A stretch of 15,635 nucleotides of DNA from Eubacterium sp. UBA3279 (lineage in GTDB: Bacteria > Bacillota > Clostridia > Lachnospirales > Lachnospiraceae). The notes under the pieces are model-generated. The model saw only the letters and a list, made by a program, of their open reading frames with translations. It was not told the DNA's origin and did no database searches. The stretch spans positions 1 through 15,635 of the forward strand of contig DETV01000047.1 of assembly GCA_002361775.1 (NCBI GenBank), in the 5' to 3' direction. Within the stretch, counting starts at the first letter, position 1. Each line of letters begins with the position of its first letter. The position numbers and the translations under genes were made by a program. Shown piece after piece: positions 13,063 through 15,635 of this stretch.

Positions 13063-14535
13063 ATGGAAAAGAATTTGAAAAACGGATCAAAGAAGCGATT
13101 AAAAAAGAAGCTTCTTGTTTCTGGTATTCTTATTGGAATGTTGTTGGTGATCTTTCTGGCAGGATATTTTAGTATAAGTTCTTACTTTAAGACACATTTT
13201 TTCCCGGGAACAAAGATTAACGGAATAGATTGCAGCCGTATGACGGTGGAAAAAGTGAAGGAAAGGATTCAGGATGGTCTCCAGGGATATAGTCTGATCG
13301 TGAAAGAACGGGGAGATAATTCCGAGGTGATTACAGCAGAGATGTTGAGTATCACCTATGTAGACGATCAGGGAGTGGAAAAGCTTTTAAAGAAGCAAGA
13401 GGTATATCGCTGGCCCTCAGCTATAAAAGGGGACAAGACTTATGAGACAGCAGCGAACATTGCTTACAATAAAGAAGGAATTGATCAGGTTTTAGATAAA
13501 TTGAAGTGTTTTCAGCCGGATAATGTGACAGCCCCGGTGAATGCTTCCATGGAAGAAACAGAGGAGGGATTTTCCATAGTTCCGGAGCAGCAGGGGAATA
13601 CATTAAAAAGAGAAGAAGTAAAAAATGCTGTTTTGGATGCAGTGGATACGGGAAAGACAGAGATTGACCTGGAAGCTTTGGATCTCTATGAAAAGCCGGA
13701 GATTCTCTCCACAAATGAAGAGTTGAATGCCAGGGTACAGCAATTGAATACACTGATTTCCGCCAATATTATTTATGATTTTGAAGACAGACAGTTTACT
13801 GTGGATAAAAAGCTGATAAAGTCCTGGCTGGTGAAGGGAGAAGACGGAAGTTACAGTATCAATCAGGATCAGGCTGCTAACTGGGTAAAAGAGATGGCTT
13901 ATGAGACAGATACTTATTCCCTTACCAGAGAGTTTCAGACGTCTACAGGCCAGACCATCACCCTTCCCAAACATCGGGGAGATTATGGCTGGGTGATTAA
14001 CAGAGATAAAACAACACAGGCTTTGCTGGAAGCAATCCAGGCCGGTGTTCAGGAAACGAGAGAACCTGAGTATCTGTACAAGGGTGTAGACCGAAAAAAG
14101 AATGATATTGGAGGAACTTACGTGGAAATCTGTATCAGTACCCAGACGATGTGGTGCTATAAGAACGGAAATCTGGTAGTACAGACTCCTGTGGTAACAG
14201 GAAATCATGCCACAGGCCATGACACACCCTCCGGGGGCGTCTGGGCAATCGATGGGAAAAAGGCAGATTTTGATTTTAAAAAGTACAGGGCACATTCGGA
14301 TTTCTGGCTGCCGTTTAACGGTGATGTGGGAATTCATGACGCCAACTGGCGTACACCGGAACAATATGTGCCGACCACTTATGAAACCAATGGTTCTCAC
14401 GGATGTATTAACACACCGCGGGACGCTATGGAAAAAATATTTAATACAGTAGATATTGGGTATCCGGTAGTGGTATACTTCAGTCCGGATCAGGTTGTGG
14501 GTCCGGAACCTACGCAAACAGAAGCGGGAGTCTGA
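13063..14535 (+). CDS. Membrane-anchored L,D-transpeptidase with putative peptidoglycan-binding domains
   Basis: A 490-aa cell-wall enzyme that forms 3-3 peptide cross-links or attaches proteins to peptidoglycan outside the membrane. A lysine-rich N-terminus (residues 5-16) precedes one membrane helix (about 17-40), giving a type II anchor. Residues about 45-345 resemble two copies of the domain often named PG_binding_4, each with a Y/F-x-x-x-D/E-R-type strand region. The C-terminal YkuD domain (about 350-480) carries the expected catalytic set: H425 (GIHDAN), then S445-H446-G447-C448 (SHGCIN), with C448 the nucleophile. AGGAG (13052-13056) lies 6 nt before the ATG. It ends in a terminator whose stem contains its own stop codon. 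It would be insensitive to most penicillins but could be hit by carbapenems (family knowledge). Confidence 0.92.
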   Translation: MEKNLKNGSKKRLKKKLLVSGILIGMLLVIFLAGYFSISSYFKTHFFPGTKINGIDCSRMTVEKVKERIQDGLQGYSLIVKERGDNSEVITAEMLSITYVDDQGVEKLLKKQEVYRWPSAIKGDKTYETAANIAYNKEGIDQVLDKLKCFQPDNVTAPVNASMEETEEGFSIVPEQQGNTLKREEVKNAVLDAVDTGKTEIDLEALDLYEKPEILSTNEELNARVQQLNTLISANIIYDFEDRQFTVDKKLIKSWLVKGEDGSYSINQDQAANWVKEMAYETDTYSLTREFQTSTGQTITLPKHRGDYGWVINRDKTTQALLEAIQAGVQETREPEYLYKGVDRKKNDIGGTYVEICISTQTMWCYKNGNLVVQTPVVTGNHATGHDTPSGGVWAIDGKKADFDFKKYRAHSDFWLPFNGDVGIHDANWRTPEQYVPTTYETNGSHGCINTPRDAMEKIFNTVDIGYPVVVYFSPDQVVGPEPTQTEAGV

Positions 14536-14550
14536 TTTCAGACTCCCTTT
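14526..14550 (+). terminator. Intrinsic terminator of the L,D-transpeptidase gene
   Basis: GGGAGTCTGA (14526-14535) and TCAGACTCCC (14538-14547) form a near-perfect hairpin followed by TTTTAT. The gene's TGA stop (14533-14535) is the end of the first arm, so terminating ribosomes would sit over the stem. Confidence 0.8.
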
Positions 14551-14602
14551 TATAATTTTCAGGATGTTAAGTTAAATTGGAAAGCATTTTTGGATATCAA
14601 TA

Positions 14603-15478
14603 TTATAAAATGTCAAGAAATTCTTTGGCGGCTTTTGTCAGTGGCAGTTGAGGGTTGTGGGTGATCACCAGTTTTCTGGAGGGAAGTTCTTCTTCTATAT
14701 TTAATGGAAATAATTCTCCATCCTTCGGAATACAGTAATCCGGGACAAAAGCAATTCCCAGTCCGATCCTTGCCAGATCGATGAGAAGATCGTTGCTTCC
14801 CAGTTCGATTTCAGGAACCAGATCCAACTGATGCTGCTGAAAAATATTATGAAGAAATTCACTGGTGGTACTTTTCCGGTCCAACATCATAATGGGATAC
14901 GACAGCAGTTCTTTTAAGGTGAGCTGTCGGTTTTTTAATTCTCCATAGTAAAAAGAACTGGCAATGAAACAGTCCTGAAAGGTATGAATCTCCCGGACAT
15001 GATCCCCGTGGCTCAGGCTGGAGTTGGGATAGTTGGTGACGATAAGATCCACCTGTCCCATTTCCAGAAGGTTTACACAGCGGGTAGACGTCTGATTGGT
15101 CACTTTAATATGGACGCTGGGGTGAGCTTTGTGAAATTGATTTAAAAAGGGAACCAGGTAATATCGGCAAATCGTATCACTGGCTCCAATACGAAGCTGA
15201 CCGCCTCCCAGGTTGCTGGCTTCCATGATCTGGGCTTCTCCACGTTTGATCAGATTCATGGCAGGCTCAATATGGCGAAGAAGCGTTTCACCTTCCGGGG
15301 TAAGCTGTACTCGTTTGGTACTTCGGATAAACAGGCTGATTCCCAGTTTCTTTTCCAGAACTTTGATGGATTGGCTGACGGCTGACTGGGAAATGAAAAG
15401 CTGTTTGGAAGCTTCAGAAAAACTGAGAGAAATGGCAACGTAATAAAATACTTTGTATAATTCGTAATTAATATCCAT
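14603..15478 (-). CDS. LysR family transcriptional regulator
   Basis: A 291-aa regulator of standard LysR length. The N-terminal winged helix-turn-helix (about residues 1-62) reads FSEASKQLFISQSAVSQSIK then LEKKLGISLFIRS and LTPEGE, all family-typical. The substrate-binding domain (about 90-290) starts at LRIGASDTICRYYLVPFL, a pattern seen in CysL/CbbR-like members, so a small-metabolite co-inducer is likely but not identifiable. The AGGA-type site (plus-strand TCCTCG, 15485-15490) precedes the ATG at 15478. The upstream region holds several ATAAG/CTTAT dyads and a second, outward-facing -10, so it probably controls a divergent gene just beyond the window as well as itself. Confidence 0.92.
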   Translation of the reverse strand: MDINYELYKVFYYVAISLSFSEASKQLFISQSAVSQSIKVLEKKLGISLFIRSTKRVQLTPEGETLLRHIEPAMNLIKRGEAQIMEASNLGGGQLRIGASDTICRYYLVPFLNQFHKAHPSVHIKVTNQTSTRCVNLLEMGQVDLIVTNYPNSSLSHGDHVREIHTFQDCFIASSFYYGELKNRQLTLKELLSYPIMMLDRKSTTSEFLHNIFQQHQLDLVPEIELGSNDLLIDLARIGLGIAFVPDYCIPKDGELFPLNIEEELPSRKLVITHNPQLPLTKAAKEFLDIL

Positions 15479-15526
15479 GGTGTATCCTCGCGATGGTCTG
15501 TAATTGTTTTCGTGTTGTCTATGGTC

Positions 15527-15535
15527 AGTATATCA
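15527..15535 (-). promoter_or_regulatory. Extended -10 promoter of the LysR gene
   Basis: On the minus strand TGATATACT gives a -10 (TATACT) with a TG extension; the -35 region is poor. The leader is about 45 nt. Confidence 0.5.
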
Positions 15536-15570
15536 GAAAAAAAAGGGGTTTTCCATAAGTAATAAATAAA

Positions 15571-15585
15571 ATAAGTTAAACTTAT
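15571..15585. promoter_or_regulatory. LysR-type operator, perfect 7-1-7 dyad
   Basis: ATAAGTTAAACTTAT is a perfect inverted repeat about one central base and fits the T-N11-A pattern of LysR-type sites. A third half-site, ATAAG, lies at 15555-15559. Confidence 0.65.
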
Positions 15586-15611
15586 TAAAATAATTAAATA
15601 TATTAATTTTA

Positions 15612-15622
15612 CTTATAATAAG
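15612..15622. promoter_or_regulatory. Second ATAAG/CTTAT dyad overlapping a divergent -10
   Basis: CTTATAATAAG is a perfect 5-1-5 dyad sharing half-sites with the operator at 15571. It contains a plus-strand TATAAT (15614-15619), the likely -10 of a rightward gene starting beyond 15635. Confidence 0.5.
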
Positions 15623-15635
15623 AAGTGTGGTATTT

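Noticed and set aside
13603..14517. 304-aa ORF on the minus strand across the L,D-transpeptidase gene
   Set aside because: Shadow of the real gene, which has a membrane anchor, catalytic motif and ribosome binding site; the antisense product shows no known motif.

Overview
The window looks like a chromosomal segment from a low-GC Gram-positive anaerobe, most likely a member of the Clostridia close to Lachnospiraceae. This is inferred from the AT-rich composition, the strong AGGAGG-type ribosome binding sites, near-consensus TTGACA/TATAAT promoters, short intergenic gaps, and a gene set typical of that group: a radical SAM/DUF4130 pair, a CsoR-Mrp operon, a PurF-like protein starting MGGIFG, and a YkuD L,D-transpeptidase. 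I see no phage, IS element, tRNA, rRNA or CRISPR array.

Layout. 1-1130: azlCD, a branched-chain amino acid exporter pair, ending in a hairpin terminator. 1116-2966: two divergent membrane-protein genes, DUF2752 leftward and DUF4234 plus two zinc ribbons rightward. They are separated by 468 bp holding a 20-bp-stem inverted repeat and a third copy of one arm. 3005-4411 (minus): a PurF-like phosphoribosyltransferase whose glutaminase nucleophile is missing. 4742-6051: a small orphan gene coupled to a family 6 hypoxanthine/uracil-DNA glycosylase, convergent with and overlapping xpt (minus). 6164-7814: an operon of a 75-aa orphan, a CsoR-type metal or sulfur sensor with a histidine-rich N-terminus, and an Mrp/NBP35 ATPase, with a C/G-tract site at its promoter and a strong terminator. 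7820-9982: a radical SAM + helix-hairpin-helix protein overlapping a DUF4130 protein, driven by a perfect consensus promoter carrying two LexA-like boxes. 10124-10511: an HPr-like protein without the phosphorylatable histidine. 10526-12967: a RecB/Cas4-like nuclease fused to an XPD/DinG-type iron-sulfur helicase. 12994-14550: a membrane-anchored L,D-transpeptidase. 14603-15622 (minus): a LysR regulator with an array of ATAAG/CTTAT dyads in its upstream region.

Working together: three loci concern DNA maintenance (the glycosylase, the radical SAM/DUF4130 pair, the nuclease-helicase). The pair is the most interesting candidate system. Its promoter architecture predicts SOS induction, its chemistry is unknown, and a stand-alone glycosylase superfamily member lies about 2.4 kb upstream. 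Two other genes look like enzyme families that have lost a catalytic residue but kept the rest of the fold (PurF-like without its catalytic Cys, HPr-like without its His), suggesting regulatory or repurposed roles in purine and sugar metabolism.
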